The notes under the pieces are model-generated. The model saw only the letters and a program-made list of their open reading frames with translations, had not been told where the DNA came from and searched no databases. Of a DNA stretch of 64,000 nt, positions 17,900-25,927 are shown in pieces. How positions within the stretch are numbered: position 1 is the first letter of the stretch; each line of letters starts with the position of its first letter. The translations under genes and the position numbers were made by a program. This DNA is from VXPQ01 sp965223485 (GTDB lineage Bacteria; Bacteroidota; Rhodothermia; Rhodothermales; VXPQ01): assembly GCA_965223485.1 (NCBI GenBank), contig OZ244993.1, positions 248,001-312,000 of the forward strand, written 5' to 3'.

Positions 17900-18301
17900 T
17901 TAGCTGATGTTATTGTATATCTCCGCAGCTTCCTCGTCGTCTCCAAGCGCATCAAAAAGCCAATCAGCTTCCTTGTATGGAATACCATACTCTCTTTCGA
18001 TACGACGTCTTGTGTCATACTGCCACATGTCATCGTACTCCTGATGTCTCTGGCGTATCTTCTCTATTCGACGTTTTCGCCGCTTTCTCATAGTTGAAAG
18101 CGGCACACCTATTGAGTAGCCATTGCCGCTCCAAATTATTTTTACAGTTTGGCTCTTGATACTTCCATTCTTTTTGCGGATTTCGATTCTTTCGTAGGCA
18201 CCTTTCGAATACTGGAAAGGAATTCTTACTCCCCAATCGCCATTACGAAGCCTCATGTAGCAAGCCTTACCAGGTTTGAGATATGAAGTCCTCGGAGCCA
18301 T
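17900..18301 (-). CDS. Hypothetical protein with N-terminal beta motif
   Basis: 133 aa from ATG 18301. The first half (CYMRLRNGDWGVRIPFQYSK..) followed by KNGSIKSQTVKIIWSGNGYSIGVPL looks like the small beta-barrel motif found near the ends of various bacterial and phage proteins, where a tryptophan-glycine start and an 'IIWSG' strand recur. The second half is a basic then acidic helix (RKRRKRRIEKIRQRHQEYDD.. EADWLFDALGDDEEAAEIY). AT-rich compared with neighbours. Function unknown. Confidence 0.55.
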   Translation of the reverse strand: MAPRTSYLKPGKACYMRLRNGDWGVRIPFQYSKGAYERIEIRKKNGSIKSQTVKIIWSGNGYSIGVPLSTMRKRRKRRIEKIRQRHQEYDDMWQYDTRRRIEREYGIPYKEADWLFDALGDDEEAAEIYNNIS

Positions 18302-18337
18302 CAGAAGAATCCAGCAAATAGAACTTACTTCCACCCG

Positions 18338-18814
18338 CTACTCCACCTCACACCCCTCTCTCCGGCGCGTATCGGTAATCTGCGTAATCTTCCAGGCGGA
18401 GCCGTCGTGGTAGAAATGAAAGGCGTTCACGCCGCAGTGGCTGAACGTCTCCCCAAGGAAGAACGCATAGTTCATCCACGCCTGGGCAAGATGGCCGTCC
18501 ACGGCGATCTCCACATCCCATATCCTCTCGTCCCACACCTCATCATGGGGCGACCCTACCGCCTCGACGAACCCGTCCACGCTGCCTGTTTGCAACATGG
18601 GCTGGCCGTCGCGCACGAACGCGGACTGCAAGCGCGCCTCCGGGTGAAACGTCTCCCAGACCATTGTGCTGTCGCCTGCCCGCATACCGTCGAAGAGCTG
18701 GTCGATGACAGCCTGCACGCCTTCGGAAGACAGGTCACCGGAAGACTGCGCTGTAACTGGAGCGGCAAGCGCCAGTAAGCCGAGCGTCAATATGGTGCAA
18801 AAAACGGAACGCAT
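18338..18814 (-). CDS. Secreted NTF2/SnoaL-like protein
   Basis: 158 aa. A signal peptide (VFCTILTLGLLALAAPVTAQ) is followed by an NTF2-like fold of the nuclear-transport-factor-2/DUF4440 type: VQAVIDQLFDGMRAGDSTMVWETFHPEARL, then WDVEIAVDGHLAQAWMNYAFFLGE and a terminal FHFYHDGSAWKITQITDTRRREGC. Proteins like this are usually small ligand-binding or accessory proteins; no catalytic role can be assigned. Periplasmic. Confidence 0.8.
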   Translation of the reverse strand: MRSVFCTILTLGLLALAAPVTAQSSGDLSSEGVQAVIDQLFDGMRAGDSTMVWETFHPEARLQSAFVRDGQPMLQTGSVDGFVEAVGSPHDEVWDERIWDVEIAVDGHLAQAWMNYAFFLGETFSHCGVNAFHFYHDGSAWKITQITDTRRREGCEVE

Positions 18815-18972
18815 GGGATTAATCTAACGACTGGAAGACCTGGATAGCAAGTGCCGGCATACAGAACCGTCCTCATTCATGGCGGAACTCATACAGGAAA
18901 AGCCCCGCCCCGAAACAGCCAATAGATTCGAGCGCCTACCTGAACGGTGCAAGGGTTTACAACGCTACAGCC

Positions 18973-20595
18973 CTACAACCGCACCACCTGGTGCTCGGCA
19001 GTGTCCGTATCGAGCGTCTCGTGCAGCATATCCATAAAGCCCATGCCGTATTTGTTGAGAAAATGCAGCACGGACAGCTCGCGCTCCTGCAATACCCCGT
19101 TCGGATACAGATTTCCCTGCGCCTTTTCGAGGCGGGCGCGCACCATATCCTGTTTTTTCTTCTCGGCCCGCACGCCCTTCGCCTGCAGCCGGGCCAGTTC
19201 GCCCGTCAGCGCTTTTTGCGCAGCGTCGGCGGCCTTCGCCAGCGTGCCGTCCACCTCCCGGAGCGGCGCCCGCACGTGATCGACGGCCTCGCCGAGACGC
19301 CGGGCGGCCTCGTCGAATGCCTCGTCGAGATTGCCCTGCATCGAGTCCACCACGACACGATGAAAAAGCCGGTCCGCATCCCCGGCTAAATCCCCCACGA
19401 CCAGCCCGTACGTATCCAGCACCTTCGCCACATGGGGTTCGAGGAAGGTGGCGCCGGCCCGCGGATAGATGAGCGGCATCGGAAGGCCCGCCCATTCGTA
19501 CAGGGGGTGGCACTGCGCAAAGTAGGCGATCTCGCCCGGGCCGCCCACGTACAGCGCGGTGGGGAGCAAAAGGTCCTGCATCAGGGGGCGAAGCACCACA
19601 TTCGGGCTGAAGGATTCCGGAGATCGCCGCAGCAGGTCCAGAGCTTCCGCCCGCGTCATGCGCTGCCCCGTACCGCGCGCAACAAAATCCTCGCCATCGA
19701 GATCGAGCGGAATACGCCCCTCCTCGTTCAGCAGAAAAAGGTTGGCCGGACGCACGAACACCTGCTCATGGTACGTCCGCCCCAGTTCGTCCGAAACCCT
19801 GCGCACGAGCGCAGCAGCGGTCTCGGCCTCCTCGATTTCCCGTGCGAAGAGCGGCGTCGCCAGTCGTTTCAGGGACGCATCGTCGGGATTGACGATCACC
19901 AGACCGGGAAACAAGGCCCGCAGCATCCGGGCGAAGCCTTCGGAGAGCGTTGCGCCGGCGCCGTACGCTTCCCGGACCATATGCAGAACGTCCCCCTTGA
20001 AATCCGTGTCGGGAAGAAGCTCCTCCAGGCGGTCCGTAATCCCGCCCATAATCCCATTCCCCGGCCGTATGCGCCCGGCCGGCCCCGGAGAACCCGCTTC
20101 ATCGGCCTGCAAGCGCAACTCGACGGGTAGGTTCTTGCGCAGCGCGACGACCCTCGAAATCTCGTCCACATCGTGGTCTTCGCCGCCCAGCCAGAATACC
20201 GGCACGATGCGCCGCCCGGTTTCTTCGGCAAGCCGGTCGGCCAACTGGATAGCGGAAAGCGCCTTCAGAATGGTATAAATCGGCCCCGTAAACAGGCCTA
20301 CCTGCTGACCGGTAACCACCGCTGCGGTATCCGGCTCCCGCAGCGCCTCGATCCCGGCGCGCGCCGCTTCCCCGTCTCCCCATGCCGCATGCTGCCGGAG
20401 CAGCGCATTGGCGAGCGTGTCCCGGTCCCGGTCGAATGCGGCGGCCCGCTCGACGGCGCTTGCCCGTGCTTCGGACCGGCTCCAGTCGCCCGCGAAGTAG
20501 TCCGAAAGCGCCTCGTAGTTCGTGCAGTAATCCCGGAAAAGAGACGAAAACCCGTGCAGGTCGGTAAACGAAATACGCTCTACGGACGCCTGCAT
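18973..20595 (-). CDS. bshC: Bacillithiol synthase (cysteine-adding enzyme)
   Basis: 540 aa from ATG 20595. BshC adds cysteine to glucosamine-malate, the last step of bacillithiol synthesis. Recognised segments are VVTGQQVGLFTGPIYTILKALSAI near residue 90, VFWLGGEDHDVDEI, and NVVLRPLMQDLLLPTALYVGGPGEIAYFAQ; a C-terminal coiled coil (residues ~430-500) follows. Length matches the family. The frame is open further upstream but without similarity. Confidence 0.96.
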   Translation of the reverse strand: MQASVERISFTDLHGFSSLFRDYCTNYEALSDYFAGDWSRSEARASAVERAAAFDRDRDTLANALLRQHAAWGDGEAARAGIEALREPDTAAVVTGQQVGLFTGPIYTILKALSAIQLADRLAEETGRRIVPVFWLGGEDHDVDEISRVVALRKNLPVELRLQADEAGSPGPAGRIRPGNGIMGGITDRLEELLPDTDFKGDVLHMVREAYGAGATLSEGFARMLRALFPGLVIVNPDDASLKRLATPLFAREIEEAETAAALVRRVSDELGRTYHEQVFVRPANLFLLNEEGRIPLDLDGEDFVARGTGQRMTRAEALDLLRRSPESFSPNVVLRPLMQDLLLPTALYVGGPGEIAYFAQCHPLYEWAGLPMPLIYPRAGATFLEPHVAKVLDTYGLVVGDLAGDADRLFHRVVVDSMQGNLDEAFDEAARRLGEAVDHVRAPLREVDGTLAKAADAAQKALTGELARLQAKGVRAEKKKQDMVRARLEKAQGNLYPNGVLQERELSVLHFLNKYGMGFMDMLHETLDTDTAEHQVVRL

Positions 20596-20647
20596 ATCGG
20601 TTGACGAAAGATGGGAACGGCGTAACCCGATATACGGCGCCGTCGCA

Positions 20648-21202
20648 CTAATTCTGCTGACGCTCGCTTTGAAGCCGTTTGATCTCGTCGCGCAGTTCGG
20701 CAGCCTTCTCGTAATTCTCTTCCTGGACGGCCGCATTGAGCTGGTGCTCCATCTGCTCCAGCTGCGTCATGGCGACCGGCGCCAGTTCCTTTTCCTTGCG
20801 TATGCTGGCGTCCTGCATCACATCGGGGGCCACATAAATGGGGGCGTCGACGCGCACGGCAAGCGCCACGGCATCGCTCGGACGCGAATCGAGATGGGCT
20901 GCCTTCCCGTCATGGGTATAGCATATCTTGGCGAAGAACGTACCCTCCCGGAGTTCGTCGATGACGACTTCGGTTATTTCGGCCTTCACCGCCTCCAGCG
21001 AATCGCGCAGCAGATCGTGCGTCATGGGCCGCGGCGGCTGAATCTTTTCCATTTCGAGCGCAATGGCCTGCGCCTCGAATGCGCCGATGATGATGGGAAG
21101 CCTGCGATCCCCGGCCACCTCGCCCAGAACAAGGGCATAGGCAGCCCCCCCACTCGAAGGAGTGGTGGAAAGCCCGATGATATCTACCTTTATGCGTTTC
21201 AT
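20648..21202 (-). CDS. Bifunctional nuclease-family (DUF151) protein with UVR motif
   Basis: 184 aa. The N-terminal ~130 residues are a DUF151 domain (GAAYALVLGEVAGDRRLPIIIGAFEAQAIA, LDSRPSDAVALAVRVDAPIYV). The C-terminal ~40 residues form a UvrB/UvrC-type helical hairpin (LNAAVQEENYEKAAELRDEIKRLQ). Family members have reported nuclease activity, but the bacterial role is unclear. Its ATG overlaps the hisC stop by 4 bases (ATGA), so it is co-translated with hisDC. Confidence 0.9.
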   Translation of the reverse strand: MKRIKVDIIGLSTTPSSGGAAYALVLGEVAGDRRLPIIIGAFEAQAIALEMEKIQPPRPMTHDLLRDSLEAVKAEITEVVIDELREGTFFAKICYTHDGKAAHLDSRPSDAVALAVRVDAPIYVAPDVMQDASIRKEKELAPVAMTQLEQMEHQLNAAVQEENYEKAAELRDEIKRLQSERQQN

Positions 21203-22296
21203 AGCGACAGCGCACGTTTTAACGCCGTCATAAATGCCTTGTTCTCGACATCCGTTCCGGCGTTGACGCGAAGATAATCCTGTAATTCAGGGTATCCGGA
21301 CATGGAGCGAACAAGCACGCCTTCCTCGAGGAAACGCCCTTTCAGGTCCGCCGCGTCCTGCGGTGTTCGGAATAGTACGAAATTTGTCTGGGACGGCACA
21401 ATTTCTACACCGTCCATCGCCGCAAGGGCAGCGGTTATCGCAATACAGTCCTGTCGAATGCGGCGGGCGCGCTCCTCGATAACGTCCGGGTAGGCGGTGA
21501 GCAGGATATGCGCGGCGGAGGAGGCCAGCGGATCGATCATGAACGGCATCCTCGCCTTGCGCAGTTCTCGCAGCACATCGGGATGGGCTATAAGAAAACC
21601 GAGGCGCAGCCCGGCAAGCCCGCACGCTTTGGAAAAGGTGCGGAGCAGAATCAGGTTGGGGCGTTCGTCCATAAGCCGCAACGCACTCCCCTCTTCCGAA
21701 AACTCCAGATACGCTTCGTCGACCGCCACGAACCCCTCCGAGGCGTCGGCAACCGCCGCAATCTCGTCGAGCGTCATCGCGAGACCGGTAGGATTGTTAG
21801 GCGTCGCAAGCACAATGAGCGCCGGGCGGCGCTCCTTTGCCGCTTCGACCAGGGCATCCGTATCGAACCGGAAATCCTCCCGGCAGGGCACTTCAAGGAG
21901 ATCGCCGTCGTGGAGGAGCGCTACTTTGGCGTACAGGAAAAACGTGGGACGCGGCAGGACCACCGGCGTACCGCGCTCGATCAGCGTCAGACCCAGCAGG
22001 CCGACAAGATCGTTGGAGCCGTTGCCCACTATTACCCCATCGGGATCGCATCCGGCATGCGCTGCGAACGCCTGCACCAGCCGCTCCGCAAATTCGTCCG
22101 GATACCGGTTGAACGGAATACGCGCAAACTCCCGGAGCACCTCCTCTTTGACCTCCGGCGGAAGATCGTACGGGCTTTCGTTCCGGTTCAGCTTTACGAT
22201 GGTCGCCCCGGGGCGGCCTACCAGATACGGGCGCCGGGCACGGACAGCCGGACGAATGCGGCGTACGAGTTCATCCATGCGGATTTGCCTGCTCAT
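21199..22296 (-). CDS. hisC: Histidinol-phosphate aminotransferase
   Basis: 365 aa, PLP fold type I. Motifs: NRNESPYDLP near the N-terminus, VGNGSNDLVGLL, ATPNNPTG, VDEAYLEFSEE, and the PLP lysine in TFSKACGLAGLRLGF. HisC transaminates imidazole-acetol phosphate to histidinol phosphate. ATG 22296 overlaps the hisD end by 26 bp; an ATG at 22278 would reduce the overlap to 8 bp. Both starts imply coupling with hisD. Confidence 0.95.
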   Translation of the reverse strand: MSRQIRMDELVRRIRPAVRARRPYLVGRPGATIVKLNRNESPYDLPPEVKEEVLREFARIPFNRYPDEFAERLVQAFAAHAGCDPDGVIVGNGSNDLVGLLGLTLIERGTPVVLPRPTFFLYAKVALLHDGDLLEVPCREDFRFDTDALVEAAKERRPALIVLATPNNPTGLAMTLDEIAAVADASEGFVAVDEAYLEFSEEGSALRLMDERPNLILLRTFSKACGLAGLRLGFLIAHPDVLRELRKARMPFMIDPLASSAAHILLTAYPDVIEERARRIRQDCIAITAALAAMDGVEIVPSQTNFVLFRTPQDAADLKGRFLEEGVLVRSMSGYPELQDYLRVNAGTDVENKAFMTALKRALSL

Positions 22297-23611
22297 CCTC
22301 TTCCCTGTTCGATGCGCTGTGTGCGGAAATATCCCCTAACCGGGCCTCCACGGCGCGGGCATGCGCCTCCAGCCCTTCCGCTCTCGCAAACGCGGCGATG
22401 CGCGCACCGGTTCTTGCCAGACGCGCTTCCGTCCATGCAATGAGGGACTGCCGGCGCAAAAAATCCTCGACGCCCAGCGCCGACGCATACCGGGCCGTGC
22501 CGCCGGTGGGAAGCACATGGTTCGGGCCGGCAAAATAATCGCCCACCGGCTCCGGGGAGAACGGCCCCAGAAAGATGGCGCCCGCGTGCCGGATCCGGGG
22601 AAGGATGGCTTCGGGGTCCCGCACAAGCAATTCGAGGTGCTCGGGGGCCAGTTCGTTGACGACCTCCACGGCCTGATCCAGCGTGTCGGTCACGATGCAG
22701 GCGCCGTAATCGGTGAGCGAGGCCTCAACGATTGCACGCCGCGGTAGGGCCGCCGTCATCGCGACGGCATGGCCGCGCACGGTTTCCGCCAGCCCTGCAT
22801 CCGGGGTCACCAGTACCGCCGAGGCCCGGGGGTCGTGTTCGGCTTGCGCAAGCAGATCGGCCGCCGCAAAACGCGGATCGGCGTCCGAATCGGCCAGTAC
22901 GACGATTTCGCTCGGCCCGGCCACCGAATCGATGTCCACCATGCCGTAGACCTGCTTCTTGGCTGTCGCCACATAGGCATTGCCGGGCCCTACGATCTTG
23001 TCGACGCGCGGCGCGGTCTCCGTCCCGAAGGCAAACATGGCGATCGCCTGGGCGCCCCCCGCCGCGAATACGTGATCGACGCCAAGAATATGGGCCGCCG
23101 CCAGCACAAGCGGGTGCGGCGCCCCGTCCGGCCCGGGCGGCGATGTAAGGTACAGATGCTCGACGCCCGCAACCTGCGCGGGAATGACATTCATCAGCAC
23201 ACTGGACGGATAGGCCGCCGTGCCGCCGGGCACGTACACCCCTGCCCTTTCGATCGGTACATACCGTTGCCCCAGCCCGGCGCCGTCTTCTTCCGTGTCG
23301 AACCACGACGCCCGCAGTTGCTTCTCGTGAAACCGCCGGATATTGTCCGCCGCTTCGGAAAGAATGCCGCGCAGCGTATCGTCAAGGCGTGCGTGAGCTT
23401 CAACAAGACGATCGACATCCACGCACAACGAGGCGGGGCGCACCCCGTCTAACCGCTCCGTACAATCGAGCACCGCCGCATCGCCCCCCGAACGGACTTC
23501 CTCCACGATACGACGCACCGCCTCGTCGATCCGGTCGCCGAACACGGCGCTGCGGTCGAAAAGGCGCTCCAGTTTTTCCCGGCGCTCGCAAAAAGGTACG
23601 ACAGGAAGCAT
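22271..23611 (-). CDS. hisD: Histidinol dehydrogenase
   Basis: 446 aa from ATG 23611. HisD performs two successive NAD-dependent oxidations of histidinol to histidine. Seen: ERAGVYVPGGTAAYPSSVLMN, KIVGPGNAYVATAKK, DSVAGPSEIVVLAD, LLAQAEHDPRASAVLVT (zinc-binding Gln/His), and the C-terminal catalytic EHLELL and GPNHVLPTGGTARYASAL. Adjacent to hisC; the other his genes are not in the window. Confidence 0.96.
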   Translation of the reverse strand: MLPVVPFCERREKLERLFDRSAVFGDRIDEAVRRIVEEVRSGGDAAVLDCTERLDGVRPASLCVDVDRLVEAHARLDDTLRGILSEAADNIRRFHEKQLRASWFDTEEDGAGLGQRYVPIERAGVYVPGGTAAYPSSVLMNVIPAQVAGVEHLYLTSPPGPDGAPHPLVLAAAHILGVDHVFAAGGAQAIAMFAFGTETAPRVDKIVGPGNAYVATAKKQVYGMVDIDSVAGPSEIVVLADSDADPRFAAADLLAQAEHDPRASAVLVTPDAGLAETVRGHAVAMTAALPRRAIVEASLTDYGACIVTDTLDQAVEVVNELAPEHLELLVRDPEAILPRIRHAGAIFLGPFSPEPVGDYFAGPNHVLPTGGTARYASALGVEDFLRRQSLIAWTEARLARTGARIAAFARAEGLEAHARAVEARLGDISAHSASNREEDEQANPHG

Positions 23612-23696
23612 GATGAGAAGAGAAAGGTTGCGTAAGAACCGAGCGTACGACACCGGAACAGCGCCACCCTGCCGGCGCCTCGTGCCCGTAACAGCG

Positions 23697-23727
23697 AAAG
23701 CCCTGCCGGTTCGAGCGACAGGGCTTT
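23697..23727 (-). terminator. Stem-loop terminator after the DUF3276 gene
   Basis: AAAGCCCTG and CAGGGCTTT form a perfect 9-bp stem with a 13-base loop. It lies 26 bp downstream of the DUF3276 stop, before hisD. The U-run after the stem is short, so it may be weak or work with the A-rich foot. Confidence 0.65.
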
Positions 23728-23752
23728 CCATGCAAAACCGTCTCCGTCCGCG

Positions 23753-24115
23753 TTAGCGGCGGTTCGGGTCTTCCGAGGAATTCTCCCGGTCGTCGATGCT
23801 GGTAAGTTCCGGCAGATTACGGAATTCGTATCCCGGGAGCCGCTCGTCGACAACGTGCTTCACGACATCGTGCAACGCCCTAATGAACTTGCCGAAATCC
23901 TCCTTGTAGAGGAAAATTTTATGCTTCTCGTGCCGGGTTTCCGAAACGCGTTTGCTCTCCGTAATGGTTACGAAGAAATCCTCGCCCGACCGGGTTGTCT
24001 TGACATCGAAGTAATAGGTTCGTTTCCCTGCGGGGACACGCCTGGAATAGATTTCATCGCGGTGCGAATACATATCCACCGGGTTGTCCCGTCCAATCAG
24101 CTCTTCGTTCGTCAC
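23753..24115 (-). CDS. PUR-alpha-like DUF3276 protein
   Basis: 120 aa. The core IYSRRVPAGKRTYYFDVKTTRSGEDFFVTITESKR is the DUF3276 signature; these proteins adopt a PUR (purine-rich element binding) fold and bind nucleic acid. The family is nearly restricted to Bacteroidota and relatives, so the gene is a useful taxonomic marker. The C-terminal tail is acidic and probably disordered. ATG 24115; MYSHRDEIYSRR fourteen codons later is an alternative. Confidence 0.9.
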   Translation of the reverse strand: MTNEELIGRDNPVDMYSHRDEIYSRRVPAGKRTYYFDVKTTRSGEDFFVTITESKRVSETRHEKHKIFLYKEDFGKFIRALHDVVKHVVDERLPGYEFRNLPELTSIDDRENSSEDPNRR

Positions 24116-24293
24116 GTGCTCGGCGTACGTTTGTTTATAGGATATCGATGGGATTCAAAAGGGCCGGCGACACAACAAACCACGCAGCACCCCTGCATAC
24201 GGCATTCATCTTACGGAAAATCCGACCGCAAAATATAACGATCCTGTGAACCCGGAGGCAATTTTTTGTGTTCCCGCGTCCGGCACGGCGTGG

Positions 24294-24965
24294 CTACGCT
24301 TGCCGATCCGTTTCATTTGCAAGATCGAATACGACGCGGCGCGCCAGATCGAAGGGATATCCCCGGCGTACAAGATAATCGCAGACTTTCTTCTTTCGCT
24401 TCATTTCATCCGGCTCCCTCGACAGCCGCCGCCACCACGTTCTCCCCACCTCTGCAGCACGGTCCGCAAGGGCATCCTGCTCACTGAATACGGCATCCAG
24501 CGCAGCCTCCAGCACGGCAGGCGCCACCCCCTTCCGAATCAGATCGGCGCGCACGCGCGCAGGGCCATGTCCTTCCTGCCGGAACCGGCGCTCGGCAAAC
24601 GCCTCCGCAAACGCCCGGTCGTCCAGCAGGCCCGACGTATGCAGGCGTTCGACCACCTCATCCGCGACTTCTTCCGAATACGTCTTGCACAACCGCCGGC
24701 GGACCTCTGCGGCCGTCCTGTCCCGGTACGCCATATAACGGAAGGCCGTCACCCGCGCCTTGAAAACAAGGTCCCGCCGAACCATGCGCGCCTGCTCCTC
24801 GACGCCGAGCTGTTTTCCTTTCGCCAGCCCGAATTCGAGAACCACATCCTGGTGCAGAGAGAACGCAAACCGGTCGTCGATATGCACCGAAATGCGCTCG
24901 GGGGATTTATCCGGCGCCCGCAGCAACGTAATGCGCCCCGGCTGGAATTCGATGTCCTCTGTCAT
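24294..24965 (-). CDS. recX: RecA regulator RecX
   Basis: 223 aa from ATG 24965. RecX binds RecA filaments and limits recombinase activity. Three-helix repeats typical of the family are present: MAYRDRTAAEVRRRLCKTYSEEVADEVVERL, LLDDRAFAEAFAERRFRQEGHGPARVRADL and a third repeat ending KVCDYLVRRGYPFDLARRVV. No recA nearby. Stands alone between the DUF4249 gene and DUF3276. Confidence 0.92.
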   Translation of the reverse strand: MTEDIEFQPGRITLLRAPDKSPERISVHIDDRFAFSLHQDVVLEFGLAKGKQLGVEEQARMVRRDLVFKARVTAFRYMAYRDRTAAEVRRRLCKTYSEEVADEVVERLHTSGLLDDRAFAEAFAERRFRQEGHGPARVRADLIRKGVAPAVLEAALDAVFSEQDALADRAAEVGRTWWRRLSREPDEMKRKKKVCDYLVRRGYPFDLARRVVFDLANETDRQA

Positions 24966-24991
24966 GACCAACCCGTCCTGTCCATCATGGA

Positions 24992-25927
24992 TTACTGCGG
25001 CGACGGAAACGCTCCGCCTGTCCCGTCCACCTGCACATGAACCGAATCGACGGAGACCGCCGCAAAGATGCCGATTCCCCCCTGCACGCCGGAAATGGGC
25101 TCGCGCCGGTCGGGATCGTCCCTGCTCGCGGCGAACCGGGCATAATCCGGTCCGGACCGCACCAGCGAAACGCGCAGACCATGTTCCGGCAACGGATCGC
25201 CTTCCTCTGGCACGCTAACGGCGTACACCCCGGTCCATGTCCTGCGATCCGCCCCGGTCTCTTGCATTTCCTCCCGGAAAACATGGTCGGAACGAAGAAA
25301 CAGATCTACAATGGGCGAAGAAAACGTGGTGAAAGGCTGCAACTGCGCCCGCACCCAGGACTCTTCCGGAAACAATCCGTCTTGCGAAGCAGCCCATTCG
25401 ATCGTGGCTTCGATCGGATAAATGTACCCGGTGTACGCACCGGTCGCCAGGGTATCCGACAACGCCAGCGAGTCGAGCAGCACCGCCGAAACGGGTTCCT
25501 CCGGGATGTCGAGCGATACGGCGAGAATTTCGATTTCGGGCGGGACAAAGCCATGCGCCTGGATCACAGCGTCCCGCCAGACGGCTCTGAACGAAAACGC
25601 ATCTCCGGCAGCCGCAACGCCGGTCCCCGCCGGAAAATACCGGCCTGCCTGCGCTGCATCCGGGGTATAACGCACCGCCCTGTCCCCCAGCGTCATTTCC
25701 ACGACAGCATCCGAAACGGCGGCTTGCACAGCGTCGTAGGGCTGCCTGGGCGACAATGTCCTGTGCACGTGCACAGGCTGGAGAGGCTGCCCGGTATTGA
25801 GGAATCCCTCCACCACGACCTGCGCATCGTCAACCGGAGCTACCGTATCGCACCCCGCCGCTGCAAGACATGCGTACAGCATGCCCGCAAGCACCCACTT
25901 CGCGCTATGGATCCCTTGCGGCTTCAT
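24992..25927 (-). CDS. DUF4249 outer-membrane lipoprotein
   Basis: 311 aa from ATG 25927, which overlaps the TonB-receptor stop (ATGA). The signal peptide ends in a lipobox-like AAAGCDT. The following VVVEGFLNTGQPLQPVHVHRTLS and VSDAVVEMTLGDRAVRY are typical of DUF4249, a lipoprotein family that accompanies TonB-dependent receptors in Bacteroidota. Presumed surface or periplasmic partner of the receptor for an unknown ligand. Confidence 0.85.
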   Translation of the reverse strand: MKPQGIHSAKWVLAGMLYACLAAAGCDTVAPVDDAQVVVEGFLNTGQPLQPVHVHRTLSPRQPYDAVQAAVSDAVVEMTLGDRAVRYTPDAAQAGRYFPAGTGVAAAGDAFSFRAVWRDAVIQAHGFVPPEIEILAVSLDIPEEPVSAVLLDSLALSDTLATGAYTGYIYPIEATIEWAASQDGLFPEESWVRAQLQPFTTFSSPIVDLFLRSDHVFREEMQETGADRRTWTGVYAVSVPEEGDPLPEHGLRVSLVRSGPDYARFAASRDDPDRREPISGVQGGIGIFAAVSVDSVHVQVDGTGGAFPSPQ

